Assembly: GCA_034190875.2 (NCBI GenBank)
Contig: CM067351.1
Coordinates: forward strand, 6,779,851-6,843,850
DNA from: Urechis unicinctus
Taxonomy: Eukaryota > Annelida > Polychaeta > Xenopneusta > Urechidae
DNA length: 64,000 bases
Direction: 5' to 3'
The position numbers and the translations under genes were made by a program. Positions 45,891 to 59,053 of the stretch are shown one piece after another. Position 1 is the first letter of the stretch. Each line of letters opens with the position of its first letter. Under the pieces are notes generated by a model. It made no database searches, was not told the origin of the DNA, and was given only the letters and a program-made list of their open reading frames with translations.

Positions 45891-48800
45891 TTCTGAACAT
45901 AGGTGTAAAATTTTCTGCTCAAAATATATGACAGTTCTCTCATAAAGTAAGTTTGAAGTACAGTGGGTGTCATTTCTGATGGCTCGGCGCTGGCTTGTTT
46001 ACGCCTGCCTCTCGCGCTGAACAAAGGAATCTGCTCTCGGCTCGGGATGCGCGTGGTGCGGCAAGTACGGCAGGCCGCGGTACTATTAAATATGAAAATA
46101 TGATTCTCCTTGTGTCAGCCTCTGAATCATAGTTTATCAATAGTTCTTGAGTAACTTGGTCAATTTTGGGTCAATATTGAAATTTTCAAAAGTTTCCGAC
46201 ACTGTTAGCCAAGTTCACCCATGTTCTCATGGGCATCTCGTAATGTACCTAGATTGAATGCGGATGAAGGGCTCCTAGTTACAAACTGAGTTTGGGGGCA
46301 ACGTGGATACATGATGACGGAAGTGCACCCTGTCACCTCGTGGATTTTTTTTATAAAATATTGATAAAATGGATTTGCAGAGATATTTATGAACCGCGAT
46401 TGTGAGACACAGCGCCAAGAAGTACAGGGTATTTAAAATGTATGATTGTATGATCGATCGACAGAATAGCGCTACAAGCTTGCTTCATGTTCAGGCTGAT
46501 TTGGCCACCAGTCGTTGAGGCCATATTGACGTCGCTGTTAAGTCTCATCCAGTCTGGCAGGAAGTCCCTCAGTTACACCATCATCTCATCTCGAAGATGA
46601 GGCTGTCGATGGGAGGCATTATGGCGGTCATTTATCTAAGAAAACAACTTCATAATTTGAAGGCACGGGAGTGTGAAATTAGTTATGACAGCGCCAGAGA
46701 ACTCGGCCATTATGAGAAGGCGCACGCGTATTAGGGCGTGTACAAGGCGTTCACGCCGCGTTAAGTGGAGAGAAATTGCTCACTAGGGGAAGAGAATACA
46801 CTGCTTTGCTTGTATCATGGTATCCACACTGAGAAGATCGAGTCGGCTCCAATAGATCTCAACTGCGAGATGCATTAGATCTGCTCCCGGGGGTCGCCCA
46901 TGTCGTCCGTCACCGAGACAAGACCACTGACCCCCACGCCAATCGCCCCCACTGCTACCGCCGGCGGCCTGTAGAAGCGACAGACGCCTGTGGCTAGAGG
47001 TGGCGGTAGGGATGGTTAGTGGCGGCTGAGGGCGGGTGTTATCTAGTGCAGAGTGACAGGAGGGGACAGCTTCTCACAAAGCCAGGGTGCGATGAGACCC
47101 GCCATGTCAAGTCGTCAGCTCTGCCACAGTGATTGGCTGTCTCGCATCTTTACACAATCATCCGCCTTCTCACCCACTCTCACGCAGTAAGCGCTGGTCG
47201 GCCCAGATAGCTACAGTTTGTTTTCGAACTAATGTGACTGCGTTTGCACATGGCGCTCATATAAATCCATAGAATACTCTCTCCCATTTATCATTTTACT
47301 TGTAAACATCACGAATAGTCCGAACATTGATCTGGGTAATGTTAACCCTTCTTGTTGATGACATTGGTTTGTTTTCTGATATTCTATATTTCGTGCTGAC
47401 CCCATGCCTTCCACACAATGCATCATCTGCTGCTTCTGCTTCACACAATTAATGCAGCAATATTTTCCATCACATTATATTGAACTTAATCGAATTATAA
47501 TTTTTTATTATCTAGTTCTGTTGTAGGGACTCTATTTAGGAGCTTTGATAATATAGGCGATAAGTCAATAGAGTGCATTCGGAAAGGATGAGCGCGGACC
47601 GCCGTGCGTGCGTGTGGTGTGGTACGTTATGACAGTCATCCCAACGCGAGGCTGATGACACTGTGGACGTTATGATGCACAACTTGTGCTGGCGTTAGAT
47701 TCTCTTGCGTTTCATAGTTTGAGTCAGTTTCTTCGCTGTTAATGACAACACAAGGATATGTGGCTCATATCATATGATGAAATGCTGCCTGGAAGTGGAT
47801 TGAACCGATATCTGATGCTGTTTATTTAAAAATATAGGTTGATGTGAACTAGAGGCGACAAGATGTTTATTTCCCAGTTGCTTATTAATGCATTATGGAC
47901 GAAACCGGGCAGGAAAAAACGCCATTCGTTGCTGCATTCAGGTGTATTTTTTAGTTAATTGACGGCAATTGTTATAACCATCCGTTTCTGACGAGCAATA
48001 TCATGAGAGATCTAATCTGCAAGATAGGTATCTGTTTAACTGGGGAACATTTGCAGTGGTAAGCACGCCCCCAGACGTACTATCATTGTATGAGAATATT
48101 CATCAATACTACCCTCAACTAAGCGTTTTTATGGGTAGCATGCTTCTCCCAAAGGGCAGAATGTGCCAGTTAAGGGCCTCAATTAATGGCCTCGTTGTGG
48201 CTTGTTATTGGAGCTTCTCTACGTTGTACTATTAAACAGGCATCCGGCAGTGAATTATGCACGGCTTTGACTGAAATGAAATCAATCAATGCCGAGATTC
48301 GACCCGTGAATGAAAAGTGCTTGGAACAACTAATCAACAAAGCTACCCTCCCTCAGCGAGGATGAGCAATACTTATTGGCATGATAACTGTGGGAGTGTT
48401 GACAAGAAGTCTGACTTCCCTTATTGAATGACTGAGTAAATAGGACAAATTAAATCAAACACACATGTTATGATATACACAATGTGTAGGAATTCCTATT
48501 TGTAAAATATGATCTCGGTGTAAAATGCATCGATGTCCGACCATAATAAATCCAAGTTTACATATTATGGTCCCATTCTAATGATGCTACTGCATTCTTT
48601 TCGCTTTCGTCTGGACTGACGCAGCTAGAAAGATCGCCTTGTAATGTACAATACGCGTATTGTAGCGACATTGGACGCAAAGTGAATGGTTTATTACTAG
48701 CTAGCGTTCATAAGTTAATTGACCTTTTGAGAAGCAATGCGGCTTAAAACATATCCAGTCACTATATCCGCAATCAGTGAATATGTCTTAGGACTTAACA

Positions 48801-48955
48801 ATTTGATCAACAAAGACAACCAGTAACGGCTATTTATCGCCTCTTTTGTGCGACCCGAATCACGGGCTACGACCAATTTGTCACTGTCAAAAGCGCGGTA
48901 TGCAGGGGCAGATGCCTGCTTGTACCTAGTCGGGAAAGAGTGGTTTTTGTTGGGC
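45891..48955. other. Non-coding stretch with a GC-rich island (about 45960-47200)
   Basis: From about 45960 to 47200 the sequence is clearly G/C-richer than the host background. Around 46880-47050 it is C-rich then G-rich, with inverted blocks such as ctaccgcc / ggcggtag. No long open frame or recognised protein is present. Beyond 47.2 kb it returns to AT-rich sequence without features. It could be a decayed transposon or more of the element. Confidence 0.35.
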
Positions 48956-49100
48956 ACTGATTCAGATGGTAGAGTACAATGTGTGGTCAGCTGGCGCAAT
49001 GCAACGTGGATGATAAATGAAAATGACAAGCGCAATGGTCGTTAGATCATGCGGTAATCTTCAGATAACCAGATGGCGTGCTTTTCGAAGATCATAAAAC
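48956..49100 (+). repeat. Dispersed repeat family D, copy 1
   Basis: Matches 50100-50215 in the same orientation: acgtggatgata.atg, atgaca.g.gc, atggtc..agatcat, gataacca and tggc blocks. Two copies about 1.1 kb apart. Confidence 0.6.
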
Positions 49101-49362
49101 ATAAAACAAAAATCAGTTGTGAAGCGGAATTCTTGGGTTAATTTTGAATGAGAGATTGTGCAGTGATCTATTCGAGAATGAAATCAGATTAAGTGATTGC
49201 CTGCGTAGGGTCATTTTGGCTTATTGAGTGAAGACCATCTTTTATGTGGGAATTGTTTACTGCAAAATGAGAGCACAATTCAAGAATAATATAACTGGTT
49301 CTATTTAGAATAACCGTTAAATTTGTGTATGCGAACGTGGTTTTTTGGAAGATGCGCTGGCG

Positions 49363-49457
49363 ATGTGTTAAAGTCGCTGATAGACTCAATATTTGTCCAA
49401 CCTTAAATACAAATGTGTTAAAGTCGCTGATAGACTCAATATTTGTCCAACCTTAAA
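49363..49457. repeat. 50-bp tandem repeat, two units
   Basis: The 45-bp segment starting atgtgttaaagtcgctgata at 49363 recurs without change at 49413, joined by tacaa. Confidence 0.95.
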
Positions 49458-50099
49458 ACAGATGATAAAAGTCGAACACCACCAAACTGAGGCGTGAAGC
49501 AGGCGCCTGTAACAAACGTTGGTTGTCCAAGCGAAGGGATAACTCTTCAAATGTAGGTCTCATCACAACAGCAGTGTATATGTTCAGGTTTATGTTGACT
49601 CATGTAAATATCGATTTCGTTTAATTTAATGGAATGACAAACGTTCTGTCATCAAGTATGTGATATTTGCTTCAATAATATGAATTTATGAGCTATAGAC
49701 TTTTCGAAATATTGTTTGTGTGTCCATATAGGTGTGCAGTGTGGACCATGTCAAAAGTTTCTCTGGATGCTGCATACTTGGCATTATCGTGCAAATATGA
49801 ATGTGATGCAGTGCGCAAAATAATATAGCGACGATTCACTTTTAGCTAAAAGGGAGACAGTGTTGCTCAGAACAAGTCAATTTGCCAAGAGGAAACCGCC
49901 CCTTGGAAGAATTTGCCAAATCCATACAAACATCTGTTATCATTTTCGCAATTGCAGTTGAGATAATTAGTGTCATGATTATGGCCCGCTTCATGCGACC
50001 TCAATCATACTGCCCTCGTTATTTGTTGTTGTCTAGAGTATAGATAGCAGGTGTCATCATTTTTTTAAATTGATGTTCAGAATGGGACTGCAGGACACA
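49458..50099. other. AT-rich sequence between family D copies
   Basis: No gene or further repeat recognised. Confidence 0.4.
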
Positions 50100-50215
50100 G
50101 TGGCCGTCTGTTGCGGTACGACGTGGATGATAGATGCGGATGACATGAGCGGCTGAAATGGTCAGATCATAAGGACCGATAACCAAGTGGCACGGCATTC
50201 AAGCGCTGGTCTACG
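50100..50215 (+). repeat. Dispersed repeat family D, copy 2
   Basis: Partner of 48956-49100; diverged, with small indels. Confidence 0.6.
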
Positions 50216-51952
50216 TGGTTCATGCAAGTATCCCAATGGAATATGGACATGTAATCAGAAAGAAGGGAATTTTATAACGTTATGGGGCACATATATTATG
50301 ATCATGGAGACCGACAACGTCACTGAAATTGTTCAGGAACCATTTAAAAGGATTAGTGTTTCATTTCAAACGGCCCCTTAATATTCAACAACATTCATCT
50401 GGATTGATTTTTATAAAATAAATATCGAACTAACAAGTCAAATTAATTTTCTTAAAGCACGTTTTATATTGCCATTTTTGCTGCCATGCTTTATCTTATA
50501 ATTTGGATACATATCAAAGTTTGTCATGTTAATCAAGAGCTACTAGGCAAATGCAAATATACAACAAATATCAGATGTTGAACGATTGGTAAGTTCAAAT
50601 AGATCGATGGCAACCACAACCGTTTAATTGTATGATCTTTCATGTGAAATTTGTATATTATAGCCATGTAAAACGGTTTTCTGAACTGCCACGCAAAGTC
50701 CACCTGGGACATACCAGTAGGTGGAAGTACTCTAAATGACTTAATTCTGCAGACAATCATTCGAGGATACTAGTGTACAACAACATTCTATCAAGTTTTA
50801 TCAATATTTGATAACTGTGATAATATCCGGATTAAGTTTCTGTCAAACAATCCCCGTCCTGACACGAGTAGAGTTGCAAGTTGAATACGTCAGTCCCTGG
50901 TTGCATCCTAGAGTCTAATTATTTATTGAAATTCGTCGAAAGTCGAAATAACTGTTAAGTGTCCATGAGAGTCCCACTAAGCTAAGCAACTCATCGCTGC
51001 CTAATGTTTTGAAATATGTGGGATCTCAAAAAGGAATTTGGTGCATTCCGTAGCACGGTAAACCCGTAGTAAAAGTTATTAAAGACCCCCATTGCATCAG
51101 GCACAGGCTCCACATGACTTTTTAATCATAGCCGGGTTTTTATCAGCACGAGCCTTTGTGGCTAATGAATAGAAGAAAACAGTAGACAAGTTATGGTGAC
51201 CAGATATATAATGGACGCCAAGCGACTCACAGATGTCAGGAATATATGCTCCCATCCCGAGGTGGTATATATTATAGACTGTAAGAAGCCTATCAATAAG
51301 GGAATGCTACAGTCGACCTTGAACAACGCTAAGGATTTGCGACCAGTTAAACATTCGGCAAGGCGAATATCTACAACATTGATAGAAGTTACAAATGTCA
51401 AGAATACAGCTTCAAATATAGTTCGAATTTCTTAATGGAAACTCTGCATGTTATTTAGAGCAAGTGTTCTGTAAGTGTTTTACAGAAACTGTGAGATACT
51501 GTCTAGGGAGGAGTGTCATAAGTGGTATTAACATGACAATTACGGCAATGAATGATCAATGGATCGTTGGCAGCCGCCGTGTTTATCGACGCTCAAAATC
51601 ATCGCGCCGTCGATGCCGGCCATGTAAGAGATGTTATATTAATTATCGTCTCTTAATTAGTTCATCATTATAAACAGCCGCCTGGTATATATGTCAACGG
51701 ACGGGAGTACAAATATCATGAATTATGTTAGTCATCACCAGAGATCGTCACTTATATGGCTCCAAATGGCACACTGACGCTAATATACTTCGAATTAGCA
51801 ATTATAGACGACAATGGCGCTGTTTTATCCCCAAATAAAACAGCTGTAAAGTTCGCACATAAACATCACAGCAACATGCTATTAGCATTAACAATTAACA
51901 ATTTGATTGACGAAATGACTGTTTCTGTATAATTCAGTGGCACTGTTTAGTC
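50216..51952. other. AT-rich intergenic sequence
   Basis: Two overlapping 80-codon frames on opposite strands (51162-51435) have no recognisable product. Nothing else is seen. Confidence 0.45.
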
Positions 51953-52016
51953 CTGACACTCAATAGACCTGACACTGAATATACCTGATACTGAATAGAC
52001 CTGACACTGAATGTAC
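51953..52016. repeat. 16-bp tandem repeat, four units
   Basis: Units of the type ctgacactgaatagac start at 51953, 51969, 51985 and 52001, each differing by one to three bases. Confidence 0.93.
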
Positions 52017-52089
52017 CTGACCACTCCCGTTCCAAAATCCTGATGTACTAGATGGTTTGATCAGGTGGCACGGGAAGAATCGGACTCCA

Positions 52090-52945
52090 AGAATTAAATG
52101 CCTACAATTTGCATGATAAGTAGATTGCTGCAGGTAAAGTGTGTTGTTGTCGTCCGCACAATTCAACTTTCGTTTCATCACCAATAAATCTGACTTAAAC
52201 TCAACACGATTCTACGCTGACAGAAAACAGCGGCGATCCCGTGTGTTGACAAAATAGAATAGCTTCCACGCTGTGCAATGGTGAATTGATTGAGCGACTG
52301 GCATTATTCCAAAGCGACTGTTTTTGTTCTCTATAATCATGATAATTTGCCACATCATGTACCGAGCAATTAATTACCGCCAATGCGCATGTCATCCACC
52401 AGATGTATTGTCAAGTTGCCCAGCTATTTGGACGCAAACTCGTGCGTATTCGGAATTGGCACTATTGTATTGCATCCGTATGTATTCATAGGTTTTGTCC
52501 AGCAGTGAGATTCCTTGAAGGACGCAAAGTGAAGGAAAAGTGCAGCTATTATTTATGCTTCTGTCGCTTTCATTCGCATCACCCTTCATACATCTTAAAA
52601 CGTAGCAGCCATTGCAGCATTAAGAGTTGACAAATGGCTACTAACGTCTCAACTCCAGCAATTAAGTGTAGATATGTGCAAGGAGAGATAAGAGCATCCT
52701 TTTGGAGATATTCCGGGAAAGAGCAATTAAGCAGACCTAAATGACATTTGCTATTTGATATTAAAATTGCGCAATAGAGGGTCATTATGAATTTTACCCA
52801 GACCACAATTTTGTACAATGTGCACCATACACACTTGTGCTAGGCTTGATATGCCAGCTGATTATCGGTTCAAAACGAGACATGGTGGTTTATGACACAA
52901 TTAGAACCTTGATATCTTAATGCATTAGAGCGTCCGATGTGCTAT
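52090..52945 (+). repeat. Dispersed repeat family C, copy 1
   Basis: Matches 59054-59915 and partly 57960-58480, in the same orientation. Shared blocks include agaattaa..gcatgataa.tagattg at the start, aagcgactg then ttctctat, and atgtattgt..a.ttg..cag. Near the end all share gcttgat/gcttcat..ccag..att. No intact reading frame. Confidence 0.65.
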
Positions 52946-54299
52946 ATGGCTATTCACTACTCGTTACCAGAGACAAAAATAATTGTCAATGTTCGGCTGA
53001 TGTATTACCATAAATCTCGGTTAAGTTCACCGATTCCGATTTAATTTGTATATAACTGAACGATGTTTTTGCATAGTACACGAAACATGGCATCGGAGTG
53101 CACCTCTTTGCTGTGTGTATCAGGCTTGACTTAAGTGTCTCTCGACAATTTAATCACAAGACCATTTACATGGGTCACTGTAGCTTAGAAGGTTTATGAT
53201 CACTTTTTATGCATAAGTAGAACAAGTTTAAACGAAGCATAAATCTTTGTAGGTTTTGGAACCGATTAGTACGAGATGAACAGCCAGATAATGGTATGTA
53301 TATATTGCATAAATAATCCATTTTTTTCTCACTCGCTAGGGATATAAGTAAGACCTGAGGGTCGATAAAATTGGATCCAAGGCTGATACAAAGATTGCCA
53401 TTATTTATGCTCTGTGTAACCTTTCCATCAAGTGAGACACGCAGATAAATGTGGTTGGATCGTTAATTTGGTAGGTGTATGAGAAAGTTCATATTAAGAA
53501 TGTCCCAATTATCTGTGTAATAACTTCCCTCTGCAAAAGCATTGACCATACTCTACATAAATCAGATGAGATACAATTATTGCAAATGGATCATTAACTA
53601 TTAATGTTTTCCGTCTCTTAATTGTAGAGTCATGAACTTGTTAACATCCGAATGGGACACGTACCTAATACACTTTAATGCGCAACTAATACGACGAGGA
53701 TAGCAGCACGATAGTGCATGTATGACAAAGAATATTGATGCTAATAAACTTCTAGAGCAATGTTTAGAACTACGTTGCAAATGCTCATAATGTATATTTT
53801 TGCGTTATATTTTGCAAAGAAGTACACTGCATTAAATTAACTAGGTATTCCTTCTTCAAAAGGATTATCTTTAGGATAGATCGTGATATAAAAATACTGG
53901 ACTTTGTTAGCCAGGGAAAATATTCAGTACAAGGGAAACAGGCAATCGGAGAGATTCATGGCTGTGTTCCTGAAGGCCACCCAGAGGTCAGTGCTACTAA
54001 GATGACAATAGGGGCAACTCGCACTGGTATTGAACAGCTTCATGTCGCGTTAAGTTATGGTCATAAAACGTCGGTATTGTAAAAATACTTTAATTGCAAG
54101 TTATTGCACAGTGTGCAAAGCTGATAGTCGTTGAAAAATGGGTAAAGTTTTGTTATGATGTAATTTATGGGGACGTAATGACATTTCTAATATGATATGT
54201 CTTCCCACTGTCTGCTAATAAGACCAGTTTAAATTGTGCCATGCGCAGGCACATGATGTAGGTTACATTCGTTACATGGTATCAATAGGGTATTATGAT
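52946..54299. other. AT-rich intergenic sequence
   Basis: No gene recognised. Confidence 0.45.
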
Positions 54300-55445
54300 G
54301 ATAATGTTGTAGCGCGAATGGGGCTGTTTACATGCTGATTAGAAATTGGATGGAATCTTACCTCACTGGAAGATGTAGATAGGAGTACCTCAGGGCTCTC
54401 CCCTGAAGGAACTCTTTGCTCGCCACGCCATTGACCGGCATGGGTTTGCTGATGACAGCCAGCTTTACACACTCCCAAGGGAAAAGGTGCTTGCTCCAAT
54501 GAAAGTGGTCGGACGTATGGAAAAATATGTGACGGATGTGAGGGTATGGATGATCCATAACAAACTGAAACTGAAAGATTCATGGTATTACCCAGGCGGA
54601 ATTCCAGGCAGTTGTATAAATTGTAAGTGAGAGTCGGCGATGAAATCATCACGCCCATAGTCACCGTGCAGTGTTTGATAACGAACTGTACATGGAAGCT
54701 CGAGTGAATAAAGTCATCAAGGGAGTGTACTACAACCCGAGACGGATTGCGCTATTCGGAGATTCCAGACACATGATGCATGCGCTAAGATCATCCATGC
54801 AATCATTACCACTTAGCTTTATCTCAACAATGGATAAATGGCTGGATCGCCAGTCATCTCCCTAACACGATTACAGGTTGCCCCAAACAACGCAGCCCGA
54901 TTGCACGAGTGAGCGGGAGAGAACATATAGCACTTGTTCTTTCAAATCTTTATTTGCTACCTGTAAAACAGTGCATTGCTTACAAGATCCTCAAAATGAT
55001 TAGCAAAGCGCTGTACACAACTTCAGCCCCACAAAATACCTCACAGAACATTTCATCATCTACAAGCCAGGAATAGCACTGAGGTCATCCTCGGATCCAT
55101 GGACACTAGTTGTACCAGGATCCACCCTCCAGTATGGTAGCAACTCCTCTAGAGTGGTAGCCTCTGGAACTCTCTGCCTGCAGATATCAGACTACCACAT
55201 TCTGTGATAATATTAAAAGATAAGCATAATGCATTTTTATTCAAACAAGAGCTTGATAAATCATGTTGCCACAAAGGAATGCTTTGCACATATAATTCAA
55301 TTATGTTGTGAAATAATTATCTACTATGTTAACTCTTTTATTTATATAAATATATGCAAAATCATTTTATTTGCAGCGCATAGAAACATTGCATTTGTAA
55401 TGTTGCACCGAATAAATCGATAAATTATTATTATTATTATTAAAC
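54300..55445 (+). mobile_element. CR1/L2-type non-LTR retrotransposon fragment
   Basis: 5'-truncated and internally deleted. WMESYLTGR near 54340 is followed after a deletion and frameshift by the reverse transcriptase motif GVPQGS (54382-54399). In the same frame come FADDSQLY (54445-54468, the catalytic Y/F-A-D-D box) and WMIHNKLKLKDS. Further on, in shifting frames, are the thumb-region blocks ending in LWNSLPADIR (55162-55190) and FLFKQEL. The 3' end is a (TTA)n tail at about 55425-55441, as usual for CR1/L2-type LINEs. Many stops make it a dead relic. The minus-strand 123-codon frame here is a shadow. Confidence 0.88.
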
Positions 55446-55544
55446 TAGCCCCGCACGATTTATGTTGAAAAACACCAAAAGACTTAGTAAATAGTAATGG
55501 CGTTCAATCCTAATAGCTTGTGTACAGCTGCTGTGTATTGAAAG

Positions 55545-55811
55545 CTCTTATTGTACATCATGACACTGTACTAGTTGTCTTATTGTAGATCATGACGCTG
55601 TGCTAATTGTCTAATTGTAGATCATGACGCTGTGCTAATTGTCTTATTGTAGATCATGACGCTGTGCTAATTGTCTTATTGTAGATCATGACGCTGTGCT
55701 AATTGTCTAATTGTAGATCATGACGCTGTGCTAATTGTCTTATTGTAGATCATGACGCTGTGCTAATTGTCTTATTGTACTGGTTGTCTTATTGTAGATT
55801 ATGTACTAGTT
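55545..55811. repeat. 32-bp minisatellite, seven full and two partial units
   Basis: Units (gtcttattgtagatcatgac + gctgtgctaatt) start at 55545, 55577, 55609, 55641, 55673, 55705 and 55737. Partial units follow at 55769-55785 and 55786-55811. Two variants (gtctt/gtcta) alternate irregularly. No spacers, so this is not a CRISPR array. Confidence 0.97.
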
Positions 55812-57959
55812 GGCGTCCTCAACTGTACTTGAAAAATCGATAAATTGCAGTGGCGGGTTATCGAATGGAAAATAATAGGTCTTCATCCAACCTCTCCATT
55901 GTTTAAGGTGTAACATATGAATGAACAAATCTACTGCATTATTGCATTAATTAAAAGAAATTGAAATATCGTTTTTTGTGCGATTCACATTGAACGCCCA
56001 TAAAAAGCATTAATTTATTGTGATTCGGTGATAATCAAAATGGCAATAATAGATTAATTGCATATCATCTCTGATGTGGATCTCATCTTTTTCGACAGGC
56101 CCTGTACCTTGTTTATCATTCGTTTTGTAGGATAATGCCCTAGAAATGTCTTGTAAGCTAATGTAATGTCCGTATATTGTGCTCAAGTCTCATAAGCGCC
56201 AACCAGGCAGATAACAGGGATCATTGAGTGACAGCGAAATGGTGGATTGCGTATTCATCGGTAATATATTGACTGGACATAAACTTTTCCGATTTATATG
56301 AGCTTATCCAACAATAGGATATCATCAACGGTTCTTGCAGGTGAGTTTTTGCAATACGGTCGCGTGCAAGCGAAATTTGTTCATAGGTTTCTGAAAATTC
56401 ATCCGAACCTGCTGACCCAAACAAACCTATGCACGCCGACCAACATACGGTGACTGAAACCATCTCTTCACTATAATATATAACATAATGGTTGTAAAAC
56501 ATGCGTCTCATCAAACTCATTAGGGGTTGAAATGAACACAACACTGGCGATGTTGTGGTTATATGCGATGATGGCAGCAATGAATTATTAACTCGTACCA
56601 AGGTATCCTAATACCCCATTTACCGCGAAGTACTGGTGCATGAGTCAGACGAATATTGACCGTATCTGTGTACCGATAACAATCAGTGAGTAATATAGGG
56701 TGTTTAAAGCGTTATGCCTACCAAGTTTCCTGGAATAATCAGAAGATTGAGGAGACAAACGTAGCAGTTAAAGATGGTGTTATCACCATATTCAGAGCTG
56801 TTAATCATCGCTGAAGCGTTTAGGTAATTGTAGTTACTTTATCTATGGTATGGATATATTCCAGATTAAGCTCATGATTTACTTCCTCGTTGGAGTTCCT
56901 TTCTTCTATTGGCGATCGTTATCCCTTGCCGATCATAATATCGATTGTACGAAAAAACACTGATAGTTTTCCATCAAACAACTGAGAATTAACCTTTTTT
57001 ATCAGCTTCGTATTTTGAGATCGATGTGCATTTGGAAGTTTGGCTTATAAATGTGGCTGATATATTTTCATCGATTACCGTCTCAGGCAAGACGAACGGC
57101 AAATCGTTATTTCAAAATCACTTTTCTGAACTGATTGAAAAAGATATGATCTTATATAAATATGAGACAATTAACAGAAGTTCAATTCCAAAACTTATTG
57201 AGAAGCTCAAGCTTGCATAATGATGGCTTATAGCACTTCTTGAATGCATTATCAATCACCTATTATTAATGGCATCATGTGTTGATATTCATACAAACAT
57301 ATTAATATATCCATTCCTTACATTAAGCACACAATCTCAGGGTAGGCCAAGTATCTATTATATCTACAAAATAATCGCCGCAACAACACTGGCAGAATAT
57401 AATAGCCTATCCTTTTAATTGACTGCCAGGCCCTCATTAACCTACCCTGAAATCATGCTACTCATTCCAAGGGTAAATGTCTTCAAGAAGTCCTCCAATA
57501 GACCGTGACTTCATCAATAGTGGTGGGGTCTTATTCGCAAACGCGCCCAGGTAACTGTAACTGCTCTTCTTGAGAAATAATTTCCCAAGTCAGCACTCGC
57601 ATGCTGTAAGTTATGTCCTGGTGCAGTTGATAAATGGATTCATCTTATCTTACGCCAGCAGCTCGCTTAGTTAAGCGGAATGAATGACTCGTCGGTCAGT
57701 GATGCCTGCAATGTGTGATATCAATGCGCTTTTAGATCGATTGGCTGGGTATTATCCCGATAGAACATTTTATGTACATTTATGAGGTCTACACAGATAC
57801 GCAGTACTTTATGAGATATCAATCCTCCAAGCTTACCTAACTCAAACAAACCTTTGCTTGTATATTTAAGTCACGTAGAAGGAATGGCGACTACGGATGA
57901 ATTGCATGTTCTAGTGTCTATTCAAGATTTATGGTTTATTGTTCCTTTTACTTGTTTTG
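55812..57959. other. AT-rich intergenic sequence
   Basis: A 126-codon minus-strand frame (56601-56221) has no recognisable domain and is near the length expected by chance in a window of this size. Confidence 0.4.
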
Positions 57960-58480
57960 TCACTAGGGTGACGCCATATGACAAAAAGTGTATGTACTAT
58001 TTGAGCCACTGTAAGTTCCAATATTATCCGGACAAGACACCGTGTATATGAACAAGCAATCGCATCACAAAACATGATTGATTGCGACTTACTATCCAAC
58101 TCCAATAATTTTATTTTTAAAGTGTGAAACGAGTGGTAAGAAAATTATTTTAACAACAGTTCGGAAGATATGTGTTACAGCGGATTTAAGAAAAATTTTC
58201 TATTTATCATGCCTAAGCTTGAACTGCCATATATATTATGTGGCATTACAAGGTGCAGGAATCAGCATCGAGGATCATCCTTAATCCTCTCAATTCTACG
58301 TCTACTTCGTTACGAAATGAGCACGGAATATTGGCACCATGTACACTCGTGATTGGCTTCATACACCAGTCATTTATTGATTCAACATGTGTCATGCCAT
58401 GTTATGACTAAGTACCATTAACATAATGCATTATGCAACTAAGTGAATTAGTACGCGTCTAATGCGCTAGATAAATGCGT
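57960..58480 (+). repeat. Dispersed repeat family C, copy 2 (partial)
   Basis: The ending matches the other copies: ttttctatttatcatgc near 58195 equals 59688, and gcttcatacaccagtcatt near 58356 corresponds to gcttgatacactagccgatt near 59807. The start of the copy is uncertain. Confidence 0.55.
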
Positions 58481-59053
58481 GCACCACTCGATTCTGGTGA
58501 CAAATATTTGGATGTTCTTTCACATTTATTGCTTAAATATGGTGCAAAGGTCACGATGCTTCAAACGTTTTTTGCTATCACAGTCACTGCCAGTTAAAAT
58601 GCATGTTAATTTGTATTAACTATACAATATCTAATGACATTGCAATAAAATAAGCATGATGTCGTTTGAATTGATACATTATACATATAGGATGTCAGCA
58701 AAACACGGAATGGACGCTTTTGCTGTGTTACAGTTGTCATTAGGAATAGTATCCAGTATCCACTTAGGACCATGCATCAGGCTTTATTTAAGCCTCTTTT
58801 GAATATTAAATTATAAATAGTTATATTCATCAGCCTGAGAGCATGTGGCTATTATATAAACTTACAGTTTCGGCAAGTTATTGTGACTGGATATGGTATG
58901 CACGAAAAACGACTAACATGAACCTGACTCGGTTGCCGATTGCATCTGCTGTTCGACAGCATAGAAACAGTGCTTAATCATTCAGTAATGCGTTCTTCAG
59001 AAGGTCACATGAGCGCACAATACCGTGATGTATCACAAGTAATAGAGTGTACT
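58481..59053. other. AT-rich sequence between family C copies
   Basis: No gene recognised. Confidence 0.4.

Noticed and set aside
54293..54664. 123-codon minus-strand frame
   Set aside because: Antisense shadow of the LINE reverse transcriptase fragment on the plus strand.
55545..55811. CRISPR-like array of 32-bp repeats
   Set aside because: Units are contiguous with no spacers, and the setting is eukaryotic.
56221..56601. 126-codon minus-strand frame
   Set aside because: Longest non-repeat frame outside the elements, but no motif, unusual amino-acid mix and no context.
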